This document shows positions 22,653 to 33,332 of a DNA stretch of 64,000 nucleotides, in pieces. The notes below the pieces were generated by a model that did no database searches, was not told the DNA's origin, and saw nothing but the letters and a program-made list of their open reading frames with translations. Position 1 is the stretch's first letter. Each line of letters starts with the position of its first letter. Source of the stretch: Gigaspora rosea (Eukaryota; Glomeromycota; Glomeromycetes; Diversisporales; Gigasporaceae); NCBI GenBank assembly GCA_003550325.1, contig QKWP01000007.1:78266-142265 (forward strand), read 5' to 3'. Made by a program: the position numbers and the translations under genes.

Positions 22653-23289
22653 CAATCTAAACTTTACACTTCTCTAAATTGTTAATTTAAGCTTCTTGCC
22701 CTTTTTTTATACAATAAAAAAGATTTGGTCAATGAAGTAGTAGATAATTACTTATAACTTTTGTATATAAAGTATAATACGAAGGTTGAGTAATTCAGAG
22801 TAATTTAACTGATATTCTTATAGCACTGCATAAAAACCAATTTTGCTTAATATGCTTTGTGGATTAACAGAAAAAATAATCTTCTGAACTTTCAAAAAAA
22901 GCATTATAAAACATATACAAAATTGGGCATTCAGAATGGTTCTATCTTGATATCAATTTACTAATTGCAAATTGGCCTTCAAAGATAGACTAGTATTATG
23001 ACCAGGTGGGGGAGCTAAATTATTTGGTCCAATTTAGCTCTGATTATAGACCCATTTATGTAATTGTATAACTAAATTTACACAGGGGTCAATACAAATT
23101 TAAATTATTTAATTTATTATTAAGCAGTTATAAATATAAATTTATTAGATTTATTTTGGTATATGTATAAATTTTATAACTTATAAAGTAAAGTTTCTCT
23201 TTATTGAAGTTTCTGAAGTAAATTTTAATATATTGAAATATATGAAATTATAAATATAACTAAATCTGAAAATAAAAATGCAAACAAAT
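22653..23289. other. AT-rich spacer, no gene seen
   Basis: Contains a small inverted repeat (GGAGCTAAATT and AATTTAGCTC, near 23010-23040) and otherwise nothing I can support. Confidence 0.4.
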
Positions 23290-23297
23290 GTCCTTCT

Positions 23298-23520
23298 TAG
23301 TGTTTGGACCTGTTCAACCCAGGTGACTATTCGGGCTGATCCAGGTAGAATGATGGGCATTCCTAGCCAATTGCTAATATTTGTTTATATTGGGTAAAAT
23401 AGATTAACACATCCTATTTTACCTAATGTAAACAAAACATTAGCGATTGGCTGGGAATACCTGTCAGCCTACTTGAATCAGCCCACCAGATCACCCAGGT
23501 TGAATGGGTCCAAAATACTA
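23298..23520. mobile_element. hAT-type foldback MITE (223 bp)
   Basis: The two halves are inverted copies (TAGTGTTTGGACCTGTTCAA on the left, TAGTATTTTGGACCCATTCA as the inverted right end). The pairing continues inwards through CCAATTGCTAAT. Flanking octamers are GTCCTTCT (23290-23297) and GTTCTTCT (23521-23528), one mismatch. It encodes nothing. Confidence 0.85.
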
Positions 23521-23989
23521 GTTCTTCTTTTATTTGTAGCTAAACTCTCTCTTTATATAATTATAAATTTTATCTAGAGACTTAAACTTCCTTTAAGAGT
23601 CCTTTCCTTTCTCCAAGAGTCTTTTTCTCTTTTCAAGAGTCTTTCCCTTTTTTTGAGAGTTAATAAATTCCCAGGAAGTCAGAAACTTTAATATGTTATA
23701 ACAATTATTCTCATACTATGCCAAAATAAAGAAATAATAAAATAGTACTAACAATATACTAATAAAATAATTTTTTTTTATTTTATAACTGAGATCTTGT
23801 TCTTTTTATTTATTAAGTTTAATATTTTTACATGCAGAATAAAATATTACAACAATTTGAGAAAAAGAAACTCAGACTTCATGATGGCCTTTTACTACCA
23901 ATCAATTTTTATTTGAGGCTTAACTGTTAGCTAAACAAAGTTATTTATAAAAACTTTTAAATAAAAATTGTTAATATAAATAACCTTGT

Positions 23990-24600
23990 CCCATCTAACT
24001 GGTCCAGGACCCAGTATATTAAATGAAAAGCAATCATATACTGGACTGCTTAAAAACAGAGCTTCTAGAATCTTTGTCTAGTAGTTTCTCTATAAGTCTC
24101 ACACATCCTTCTACACTACTTGTTTCTAAGCCACTCATGATAATTGTATCCAATATAGTAGGTGCCTTTCTTTTTTGGAAGCAGTAAACACTGCAGATCT
24201 TTTGGAAGGTTATACCAAAATGTCCACTTTTTGAAATTCTTCACAAATCAATGGCACTAGGAGGAGTTCACATGTAACTATAATAAGAACAATAGTTCTT
24301 TCTATATAGTTCAAAATCTATCAGAGCTGCCAAGTACTTCTAAGGTTGTAGTAAGTGATAAACTCTAAGCTTGTTAGCAGGTAGTCTATGAACTTTACCT
24401 CTAAATGACAAGTGCTAGTTTTGTAGCAAGTGACAAACTCTAAAGCTATTAGCAGATATTCAGTTAACTGTATTCCTAAATAACAGCTACCTAGGTTGCA
24501 TGTTTTTATTGGTTTTTCTACTATTTCTTTAAGATTTTACTTCTGAAATGTTAGTATATTTGTTGGTACAGGTGATTGGTGGGTAGAGTTATAGAAGATT
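23990..24600. other. Mixed-composition segment with an ~80-bp imperfect duplication, no gene
   Basis: Two tandem copies at about 24345-24415 and 24420-24490 share GTAAGTGATAAACTCTAA-type words (AGTAAGTGATAAACTC and AGCAAGTGACAAACTC). No frame longer than chance and no recognisable protein on either strand. Probably an old repeat. Confidence 0.4.
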
Positions 24601-24605
24601 TGTAC

Positions 24606-24652
24606 TTATAAAATAATAATATAATAATAATAATAATAATAAATAAATAAAT
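24606..24652. repeat. AAT/AAAT microsatellite
   Basis: About a dozen AAT units pass into AAAT units before a unique boundary at TTTTAACGTC. Confidence 0.85.
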
Positions 24653-25020
24653 TTTAACGTCATAACACCGGCAGTAATATGCAGTAATTTGCAGCTCAGG
24701 ATTTTCTTGACATAAGGGAACCCTTTATGAATTAATCAAACTAACAAAAAAAAAGAACCTCAAAAGTTAAAAAGTAGCAAAGTTAGCTAAATACACACAC
24801 ATATAAACTTATTTACACTCATAATTATATTCATAATTAGATATGAAATCTATTGCAATTTATTGAACTTTTGTTTTATTAAAACAAATTCTGAAATAAT
24901 TTTAAGCTGCCAGAAACTTACATTTATTTAACAAATTTCATTCTCAAATTCAACTCCAAATAGCATTGATAAAAAAAAAGATAGATTACTTCATTGTACA
25001 TTTTGTCTACTACTTACAAA

Positions 25021-26124
25021 TAGTGCTCCAAATTAGGTTGGGTCAACCTAAAACCTGATTCAAAATTTCAGGTCATGTAGAGTTTGGGTTAGAAAATTTT
25101 GATCTGAAAGTTTTGAGTCAGGTTTAGATCAGATTTGGGTTAGAAAATTTTGACTCAAAAGTTTGGGTCAGGTTCAGGTTGGGTTTGGGTTAGAAAATTT
25201 TGGCCTAAAAGCTTTGGGTTGGGTTTGGGTCAGGTTTAGATTTAGAATTAATCTGATCTGACCCAATCTAACCAAATCTGACATTTTTTATATAGTTTAG
25301 TCTTTTATTGTTACCCTGATTGACCAATTAGAATACAGAATTAGGTGTAATATATAATTAAAGCGAAACAACTTTTTTTTAAAAAATCGCTTGTAACTTA
25401 AAATTTTGACTATAAAACTATACTTTTTTCTTAACAAAAAACATTCCTTGCAAAATTTTGGGTTAAAAGAGTCTTTTAACTATTGCATTTACCAAATTCT
25501 AACCCTAATCTTAATCCAGCTGCTATTTGTTTTGTTTTGATTAATATAAAATCTAAAAAACAAAATAATTGGTTGATCAGGATGATGATGAATTATATAT
25601 ATTGGTAAGAACATGTAAAGTTAATTTTTTTGTATAACATAGTATTTCAAAATTTGAGTCAGTGGGATATTTTTTTTTACTGTAATCTAAAGATAATATG
25701 AAATCAGAAAATTTTAAATTTTTTTGGATCTATCAGGTAATTCCAGAAAATAAGGTCACTATTAGTGATACTAGAGAAAAATTAAATAGCAAAAATAGAA
25801 TAATTGGTACTACAATTGAAATTTTTTAAAAAAAATTGGGTTGGTGGGTTATACAAAATGAAAAATTGACATTGCATGCTATAAATAAATTCAATATATA
25901 TACTAATACTAAACATTATCAACAATTAATTTTTCTTTTATAAACTAAACAATACTTTTATATATTTTTGATTTATATTAGAATTTTAATATTAAAATTT
26001 TAAAACAGACCTTAAAAATTTGAGTCGAGTTTGGGTTGAATCAAGTCTGATTGGGTTCAGGTTAGGTTGAAGTGCTAACCTGTAAGTTTTTAACCTGATT
26101 TAACCCAACCTGTTCAGAGCACTA
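25021..26124. mobile_element. Non-autonomous hAT element (1104 bp)
   Basis: The ends TAGTGCTCCAAATTAGGTTG and (inverted right end) TAGTGCTCTGAACAGGTTGG match. Flanking octamers CTTACAAA (25013-25020) and CTCACAAA (26125-26132) differ at one base. Subterminal GGGTTTGGGTT and GGTCAGGTT words repeat at the left end and reappear, inverted, at the right. The interior contains the CCAATTA...GGTGTAA module at about 25325-25355, then TTCCTTGCAAAATTTT and AACCCTAAT. There is no transposase. Confidence 0.9.
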
Positions 26125-26380
26125 CTCACAAATAGTAGGCCTCCACATGGGCCAGGTAGGCCGGGTAGTAAGTGGGTAGTAGTAATATCCTAGCCTATGC
26201 ATTTATTAACAAGCTTAATCTTCAAGCCCTTACTTTTACCCAATGGCCCCAAAATTTATTTCCTACCCGACCCTTAAAGCCCGCAGGTACCATGGGTACC
26301 CATGGGCTTAATAAAAAAAAGATAAAAAAATTATTAAGCTCGTTCAATACATATTCTGCTATATACTATAAATACATATA

Positions 26381-27091
26381 CAGTTGTACTCTCTAAGTGC
26401 ACACACCCTAAGTGCATGTTATATGAAAAACCTCTTTAAGTGCATACTCCTCTTGGTCCCAAACAATATAACAATTATAAATTTAAGGGTAGGGGGTATG
26501 TAGATCATTTATCATATAATTTTTGTGGTATCAATTTTTTTTTTTTAAAGTTTAGTAAAATTTTTTTTAAGCAAATCGTTTAAACTATTAAATAAAATCA
26601 TAGAGCAGGTTTTTGTAATTCTAAAAATAGTAAAATTATCAAAATTGGTTGAATATTCATCAAGATATAAAGATTTAAACTTTAGGCGTTGAAAGTTGTT
26701 TACAAAAATCATATAATGATCATATGATATCGACCAATCAAAATTAATCATTTGTGTAACTTGGAAAAATTTGAGCCAACTGGGGGAACTTTATGATATA
26801 TAGAAATATAATTTTTTTTAAATATATACTATATTAAAATTTTACTATTATAAAACATGCGTTTTATTCTATATATTATAAAAATTCAGTCAAATTTGGT
26901 TGCAACTATAAAAAGTTTTATTAGTAGCACATTTTCAATTTCTATATAAATATTATTGTACCATGAAAATCATATGATAAATGATCTATGTACTCCCTAC
27001 CTTTAACTTCTCTAAATGCAAACCCCCTAAGTACACATTTTGCCTTTTTTCACTATAGTCCCAAGGGCATGCACTTAGAAGGGTGCAATTG
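26381..27091. mobile_element. Pogo-family MITE (711 bp)
   Basis: The left end CAGTTGTACTCTCTAAGTGC and the right end (minus-strand CAATTGCACCCTTCTAAGTG) are inverted repeats flanked by TA (26379-26380 and 27092-27093). A second, inner inverted repeat (GATCATTTATCATATAATTT at about 26502-26521 against about 26966-26985) suggests another element within it. The CCAATCA...GTGTAA module is at 26725-26760. Minus-strand frame 26545-26751 has no domain. Confidence 0.85.
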
Positions 27092-27388
27092 TATATAGTA
27101 TAAAATATAAAAAAAAACTTAAAAAAAGTTTTTTACACTATTTTATTTGACGTTTCTACTTTATTTGACATTTTCACTTTATTCACCATTTTCAATTTAT
27201 TCGATATTTCCAATTTATTTGATAATGGTTTTTACAAATTTTTGAAGTTATAAAAAAAAACTATTTACACTATTTTTTCGCATTTATTACAATTTCAAAA
27301 TCAATCAACAATATTTAATAACCAAATTAAATATATACAGAAATAAAATTGAAGAAAAATTAAAGAGCCAACCTATTCATATTGTATA

Positions 27389-27820
27389 TAGGGTTCCAAA
27401 CCAGTTTGAAAATCCCTATCTGTGACCCGTCAGGTCAATTATTTTTTCCAACTGGGTACCCGAAACTAAACCCAGTTACCTGATTAAAACGGGTCACCCA
27501 GTTGTAATAGGGTGATCTAGCTATCTGAATAAAATAGGTTACCCGGTTATGTTCGGGTGACCTGGATAACTGATTAGCGAAGTCAAGTCAACAATACAAA
27601 TTTTAAAAAAATTTCGTATAAAAAAGCATGTCCTCCTATGACTTATTGATGGGTAACCCGTTTATTGATGGGTGACCCGATTATTGACAGATGACCTGTT
27701 TATTGACAGATAACCCATTTATATATTTAAACTGGTTTGTCAAAAATATGACCTGGATAGTAATTTTTTCAGGTCGGGTTATCAGTTTCACGGTTATCCA
27801 GGTCAGAGCTTGGAATCCTA
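27389..27820. mobile_element. hAT-type MITE (432 bp)
   Basis: The left end TAGGGTTCCAAACC pairs with the right end (TAGGATTCCAAGCTCTGACC on the minus strand). Flanking octamers are ATTGTATA (27381-27388) and ATTGTGTA (27821-27828). Interior words GGGTGACCCG and GTTACCCGG recur at both ends as subterminal repeats. Nested in the 26136-29116 element. Confidence 0.85.
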
Positions 27821-27984
27821 ATTGTGTATGTAGTGTTAACCTATAAAATATCACAAAAACGGATATAACGTTTGAACCAGTGATCCAAATTCGATGAAAC
27901 AACCACCATTCGACTCAGCGCGATGAGACGGTTCGAATAAGCTATAGTACGTCCCTGTACGACCTCTGGTTGCCAAGATAGGAG

Positions 27985-28345
27985 TTGTCAAACATTTACT
28001 CCTATACTTATTAATTGATCAGCAATCTGATTGGCTAGGCGATTGCTGCGGACAAAAATCGTAGATCTGACATATCTAAAAGATGTCATATTTATAGCTT
28101 ATATTCTAGATATTTTATTTATTACATATATATTATTTATTACATATATTATATTTATACTAGTTATACTATATATTTTATTAATAATAGTTATAGTATA
28201 TATTACACATGTAAAAGATATTGACCGTTACATTTGTAAAATTTCAAAAAGTATAAAAGCGGCCGATGTGGACCTCAAGTTCAACATCGAGTCTTCATAC
28301 TCTTTCAATAATAAAAACAACTATTAACTACACAAATCAAACAGT
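27985..28345 (+). mobile_element. Possible solo LTR, fossil
   Basis: A TATA-like box (AGTATAAAAGCGG, near 28249) is followed about 60 bases later by a polyadenylation-like AATAAAA. The block could run from TGTCAAAC to CAAACA, the usual TG...CA form of a long terminal repeat. No target duplication and no partner repeat were found in the window. A relict gene promoter would look similar. The 98-codon frame at 28031-28327 is AT-rich and has no domain. Confidence 0.3.
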
Positions 28346-28663
28346 TATTAGTATCCTCATATACTTTTAATTGTAGCCTCTTTCGTAATTGCAAATTGCC
28401 TTAAATCTTCTTTGTTAAGTTTTCTTAAAAACGCCATACTGACTTAGATATACCACAGTAACAAAGTTTGAAGTTACACAAAGTGTAAACTATCTAAAAT
28501 AACTCTAGTTACCTAATATCTTTGAAGAAGTGGATATAGGATAACAGTAGGATTATTATAAAAAAAGATTTTCAATTAATTTAAGTTTTAATTGGTGGAT
28601 AGTCATGTACATGTATAATAGGCTACCCTATAAGTATATAGGTCGGGTAGTACTGGTACCCAA

Positions 28664-28735
28664 GCCCTACCATATAATAAAGGGCCTGTGATTCTTAGCC
28701 CTACCATATAATAAAGGGCCTGTAATTCTTAGCCT
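28664..28735. repeat. Tandem duplication, ~36 bp x 2
   Basis: CCCTACCATATAATAAAGGG plus GCCTGTRATTCTTAG occurs twice in direct succession. Confidence 0.85.
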
Positions 28736-28808
28736 TACCCTGCCCTAAAGCTTGTAATTTGATGTCCAAGCCCAGCCCTAGTGGTGCTACCCTTAGGGTA
28801 CCCATGGG

Positions 28809-29083
28809 TAGGGTCAAATCAAATCAAATATTGGACCAATTTGAATTTATCAAATTAAATTGACCCTGATTTGAATTTGATTTGATTCAAATATTTGAAT
28901 TTGAATTTGATTTGAATTTGAAGTTTTAATAGTAATTTTCAAATCGAATCAAATATTTGTCAAATCAAATCAAATTTGGCCATATTTGAATTTGATCAAA
29001 TCAAATATAGTCAAATTTGAATTTGAATTTGATCAAATATTTGATTCAAATATTTGAAGATCAAATCAAATTGCGGAACCCTA
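28809..29083. mobile_element. hAT-type MITE (275 bp) with CCCATGGG target duplication
   Basis: The element begins TAGGGTCAAATC and ends GCGGAACCCTA. CCCATGGG flanks it exactly on both sides (28801-28808 and 29084-29091). The interior is almost entirely permutations of CAAATTTGAATTTGAT, a simple-sequence expansion. It inserted close to the right end of the 26136-29116 element. Confidence 0.85.
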
Positions 29084-29317
29084 CCCATGGGTAGCCCTGG
29101 CCCATGCGAAGGCCTAACAAATGGTAGCATAATTGAAAGATTCCCAATTCCTAAATTTCCTTGTATGAAATTTGGTTGAAAATCACTAAGTTGCAATACA
29201 GATTAGTATAAAATGGTTTGCTAAATAAAATTTCAATAAAGTCGACCAAATAATTCAAAAAAAAAAACCACTGTATATATCAGTTATGTGTTTCATTTTT
29301 ATTAAAGCCAAATAATA

Positions 29318-29553
29318 GGTGTAGTAACAGATATTACATAATATCCTGATGGGAGAGGGGTCTCTGACATCTTATCTGTTATGTTGGATATAAATTTATA
29401 TTGTCCAATCAAGTTTCTCTTACGTGATGGGAGGGGAGTCTCTGACATCTTATGTTGGATATAAATTTATATAGGCCAATCAAAGTTTCTCTTACGTGGG
29501 GAAGGGGAGGGGAGAGGGTGTAGTAAACAAATATTACATAATATCTGTTACTG
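29318..29553. mobile_element. MITE with internal ~76-bp duplication
   Basis: The ends AGTAACAGATATTACATAAT (left) and the inverted right end (AGTAACAGATATTATGTAAT on the minus strand) pair. Inside, a segment beginning GATGGGAG and containing GTCTCTGACATCTTAT, then GTTGGATATAAATTTATA and TTTCTCTTACGTG, is present twice in tandem. No coding capacity and no secure target duplication. Confidence 0.75.
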
Positions 29554-29779
29554 CCCTAAATAAAAATAATCATAAATGCATATAACCATGACATTTGTTT
29601 CTTATAAAAATCTTTCGTTATGTATGTACCTTTAATTGAATTGATAACTTATTCGTAACATAATTTAAATTATAAATAATGATAAATATAAGAATAACGG
29701 TTCAATTGCTTAAAAATTGCATAAATAAATGTCAAAACACAGTGACTAATTGTGAAATGATATCATATTATCAAAAAAA

Positions 29780-29862
29780 ATAATAAGTCATCATATAGAA
29801 TAAGTCATCATATAGAAAAAATAAGTCATCATATAAAAAAAATAAGTCATCATATAGAATAA
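29780..29862. repeat. AATAAGTCATCATATAGAA tandem repeat
   Basis: Four units of 17-21 bp with varying A-run length, just downstream of the Zn(II)2Cys6 gene. Confidence 0.9.
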
Positions 29863-29930
29863 TATTATGTGAGTTATCTATAAAATGCTATTTTGCATGA
29901 CCGGTACATGGTTGATAAAAATGGACTGAT

Positions 29931-30328
29931 TTATTGAAAAGCGAGAATATTTGGTTCTTCGTAAGAGTCAAAATAAGGAGTGAACTCGTTAATGTTATCT
30001 GGTTGTCGTTGTGAATATTCTGATGTTGATAGTAGATTCAAAGTGCGTCCCTGCATGGGATTTTGGATTACGGAGGATAGCATAAATGTTCCATAAAGGT
30101 CTTTTTTAGTATTGTTAAGAACGTAGGTCTGTTTGGATCTTTACTTTTCTTCTTCGGTCTCGGACCTCTTTTTTTACTCGAAACATTAAAAGTGCACACA
30201 AGATTACGTTGTGTACAACGCTTACAAGCTGCTCCTCCAGTGCATCTTACATGTTTTTCTTGGCAATTTGTGCATGCTCTAGTCACATAAGGACCTCGTC
30301 GTTGGCGTCCTCGACATGGAAAAAACAT
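29931..30328 (-). CDS. Small Zn(II)2Cys6 DNA-binding protein with one apparent frameshift
   Basis: The start codon is at 30326-30328. The protein opens MFFPCRGRQRRGPYVTRACT and has the six-cysteine spacing Cys-x2-Cys-x6-Cys-x5-Cys-x2-Cys-x6-Cys (residues about 19-46). This is the zinc-cluster signature of fungal transcription factors that bind CGG half-sites in the nucleus. A basic linker (SKKRGPRPKKKSKD) follows. The opening frame stops at 30068-30070. The overlapping frame continues GTFMLSSVIQNPMQGRTLNL and QPDNINEFTPYFDSYEEPNI to a stop at 29931-29933, which looks like a real tail. One base added to the six-base T run at 30112-30117 would join them (about 132 residues). A sequencing or assembly slip, a true mutation or an unusual splice are all possible. 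This is the only strong host-gene candidate in the window. Confidence 0.75.
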
Positions 30329-32130
30329 GATTAATCAATGATGTAATAATTAATCGATAAATAAAATGTAGGTGCGGTTGTAGGCAGCTACTGTAGAACT
30401 GAAAAACTTTGTCGCCTCAATTAAAAGTTATGAGCGAAAAAAATCTATGTTTGATGCATAAAATTCTTTAATAGCAAAAAAAGCGAGAACGAAAAGAAGC
30501 AACTCGCAAAGTTTAAGAAAAATCTCCCATCAATCTGTGAAATAATGAGGCTACATATCAAGGTGTCTTTTTATAATCAATTTACAATTTATGATTATAA
30601 TAAATTCTAGTCTTTTTTGCATTTTATTTAAGGAGTGTGATAAGATGAAACCTTGCAAAAGGGTTGGTCCAACTAAACAAATAACTGATTCTTGTCTACA
30701 GTTGATAAGCATTCGACATCATATTACATGAAAGAAAAAAGGCTGTGCAGATTATAGTTGTATGATGAATTAATTAAGGAAGCAATAAGTACAGAATATA
30801 TGACTAATTACAATATTATAGTATTCTACAAATAATAAAATGGTATATATTACATTCGTTATCAGGTCATTTTCCTGAGAAAATGCATCTAGTTATTATA
30901 AAATTGTATACGTACATACATAATAATTGTACAAGTCATCTTTCTGAGGCTATTGTGATTAACGAGGCAGGTAGCATCACTCCATTTAAATTATCAATCT
31001 ATAAATTTTAGTAAAACACAAACCACGTATTAGAATAAATATTAATCTTTGTTAAGTATTTAGCATCTTTAATTAGGATAAAGTCCAGGTGATTTTTTCA
31101 CAAAGTTCTTTAAAGATATAGTTAATAATGTTAGGGTGAAGGATATTATATGCAAGAAAATTGGTTTGTTAAAGCCTTAAATAAGTGCGTGCACAAAACC
31201 CGTGTCATTCCACCAAAAAAATTAATTAATGAAAATAATTAGTAAAAAATTGTTTTGTTACACGAAACGATCTGCATGTTTATTGGTTAATTTAGGCGAG
31301 GTCTAGAGGAATTCTAAGGGGTTAAAATTTAAAATTTTAAAAATATATTAATTCTCAAAATTCTCGTCCAGTAAAAGGTGGTGGTTGGATTTTGCATAGT
31401 TCCATCAATACCTTTTGTTTTTTAATTCCTATATTAGAATATATTATTGTGGTATCGACTCATAAAAAAAACTTGTGTTCGTGGAATCCATTCATGACAG
31501 TAATACGTGGCGCTTTGTAAGTTAATAACACTAATTTTTTTTGCCGGATCAGTCCGACACGCGTGAGAACGAAGATATGGCAGATAAGAAAACGAGTACT
31601 TAAAATCTTGCTTTATGAAATTAATTGAAATCACCGAATAAATTTTACATATAGGTGTTTATCATTCTTTTAATCATCATAATAATCAAGAACCATAACA
31701 GAACTAGCCGACCTTAATCCTCTAAAGATCTCTATTTTTGCGTTAAATTTGTATAATTCGCTGAAATAGGTACTTTCTATAATCATCGCTTTAAAATAAT
31801 AATATGAAAAAGAATACAATCCTTAATGATACTGCAGTGCATTTCGTTTTGTATTTATATGGCAATTCTGATGGCTGATTAATGCATTACAGAACCGGAA
31901 TTTTATGCCAAAATACGAACTAATTTATGATCTCTTTTTTGATTTTGTAAATGTGCTTTTCATTTTTTGAAGAAATGTCAAGGGCACTACCGATATGAAA
32001 CAACAATCATAAAGGCCAATGAATCAAATAAGCTTCAAAAAATCGCAAGAGAAATTAAGAAACTATATGAATGAGCTTTCTGATGAAATCAAGATCAAAA
32101 TATTTAAGTTTACTCAATACCTTTGAGCTT
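30329..32130. other. Intergenic, upstream of the zinc-cluster gene; no gene seen
   Basis: About 1.8 kb with less extreme base composition than elsewhere. No frame above chance (minus-strand 31434-31634 has no domain) and no terminal repeats noticed. It should include the promoter of the zinc-cluster gene, but no specific site can be named. Confidence 0.5.
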
Positions 32131-32246
32131 ACTTAATTATGCATAGAAGGCGCGAGCCCTTTTTCGTGCATTAAGATTTGATCTAATCCTTAATTATACA
32201 TAGCAAGACGTGCGCCCTTTTTCGTGCAATAAGATTTGATCCAAAC
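32131..32246. repeat. Tandem duplication, ~57 bp x 2
   Basis: TAATTATGCATAGAAGG then CCCTTTTTCGTGCATTAAG and ATTTGATCTAA is followed at once by a diverged second copy (TAATTATACATAGCAAGA, CCCTTTTTCGTGCAATAAG). Confidence 0.85.
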
Positions 32247-32871
32247 TTTATTAACGTAGGGGTGGTTCAAATTACCTGCATTCATACCGTGTGTTGTATC
32301 TAGCAAAGATTTTCGAGATCAATTCTTACAGATATCTAAGTATAATGATAATATTATACTTAGCTACCTAAATACATAATAATATGGAATGCTCTTATTA
32401 ATGCGGAGTAACCTCACAATGCGAGTACCCAAGTTACTAAAACGAACTGGGGAATATCCCGAGAGATTTATTTGTGTCTGTAACACCGACCATAAAAGGA
32501 ATCGCTAAAATGAAATTAGTGTTCAAGGTTAATAGTTAGGCCATGCAATTTTATTGCTTGGCTTTCATCACATGAAACTTTCTAATAGACCCGGACGGTT
32601 AGCTTTTCTTTAATTTCATATACAAATTTTTTAAAACCCATCCGGTTATTATAGCAAACAAATAACATTTTTTTAGAAGTTTCTGGAAGTCAATTAATTA
32701 ATTTTGCATGTCCTTAAGTAAGTAGCAGTAATAAAAGAAAGACAATCGTTATGTGCAAAATTGCTATCCAAATACAAGTATACGCTCATTTTACTTTAAT
32801 TTTATATGTCGATCTATTCCATATATGGGGTCCCTGGCAGATTTGTATATTGATCTACACCAAACATGGCG

Positions 32872-33035
32872 TCGAAACGAAACCTACCCGAAACTAGTTT
32901 CGGGAGAGCTATAATCCGAAACTAGTTTCGGAATTTTTAAAAAAAATCGAAACTCCGAAACCCGAAACCCCGAAACTATAATCCGAAACCCAAAGCTATA
33001 ATCCGAAACCCAAAGCTATAATCCGAAACTTAAAA
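32872..33035. repeat. Left subterminal CCGAAAC repeats of the hAT element
   Basis: About ten CCGAAAC-type words, including two tandem units of GCTATAATCCGAAACCCAAA. The same words in inverse orientation occupy 36728-36825 near the other end. In hAT elements such arrays are the usual transposase-binding sites. Confidence 0.85.
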
Positions 33036-33332
33036 TATAATATACAATCTTTAAAATTTATTATAAACTTATATTTATTTTAATAATATCTTTAATAAAC
33101 AATACATTTATAAAAATTAATACAAAATATAAAATATCAGATATAGTATATATAATATAATATGAATAAATTTTATAGAAATTATTACAAAATATAAAAT
33201 ATAATATATATAATATAATATTAATAAAAAAGTTTATATTATAGGTGATATAAAAAAAACCTTAATATTTAAGGAAAAAATCTCTATATATAATATAACA
33301 TTAAATACAAATAAAAATATAATTATTTAAAT

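Larger units (their letters stand above)
26136..29116. mobile_element. hAT element (2981 bp) carrying several later insertions
   Basis: The ends TAGGCCTCCACATGGGCCAG and (inverted right end) TAGGCCTTCGCATGGGCCAG pair over about 21 bp. Flanks ACAAATAG (26128-26135) and ACAAATGG (29117-29124) match at seven of eight bases. Inside are a pogo MITE (26381-27091), two hAT MITEs (27389-27820 and 28809-29083), a possible solo LTR (about 27985-28345) and a 36-bp duplication (28664-28735). No transposase frame remains; the original element was at most about 1.5 kb. Its left target duplication overlaps that of the preceding element. Confidence 0.88.

Noticed and set aside
27681-27902. Minus-strand 73-codon frame near 27.8 kb
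   Set aside because: It spans the border of a hAT MITE (27389-27820) and has no domain.
28031-28327. 98-codon frame as a membrane protein
   Set aside because: Ile/Tyr/Leu-rich translation of an AT dinucleotide-like stretch inside a hAT element.
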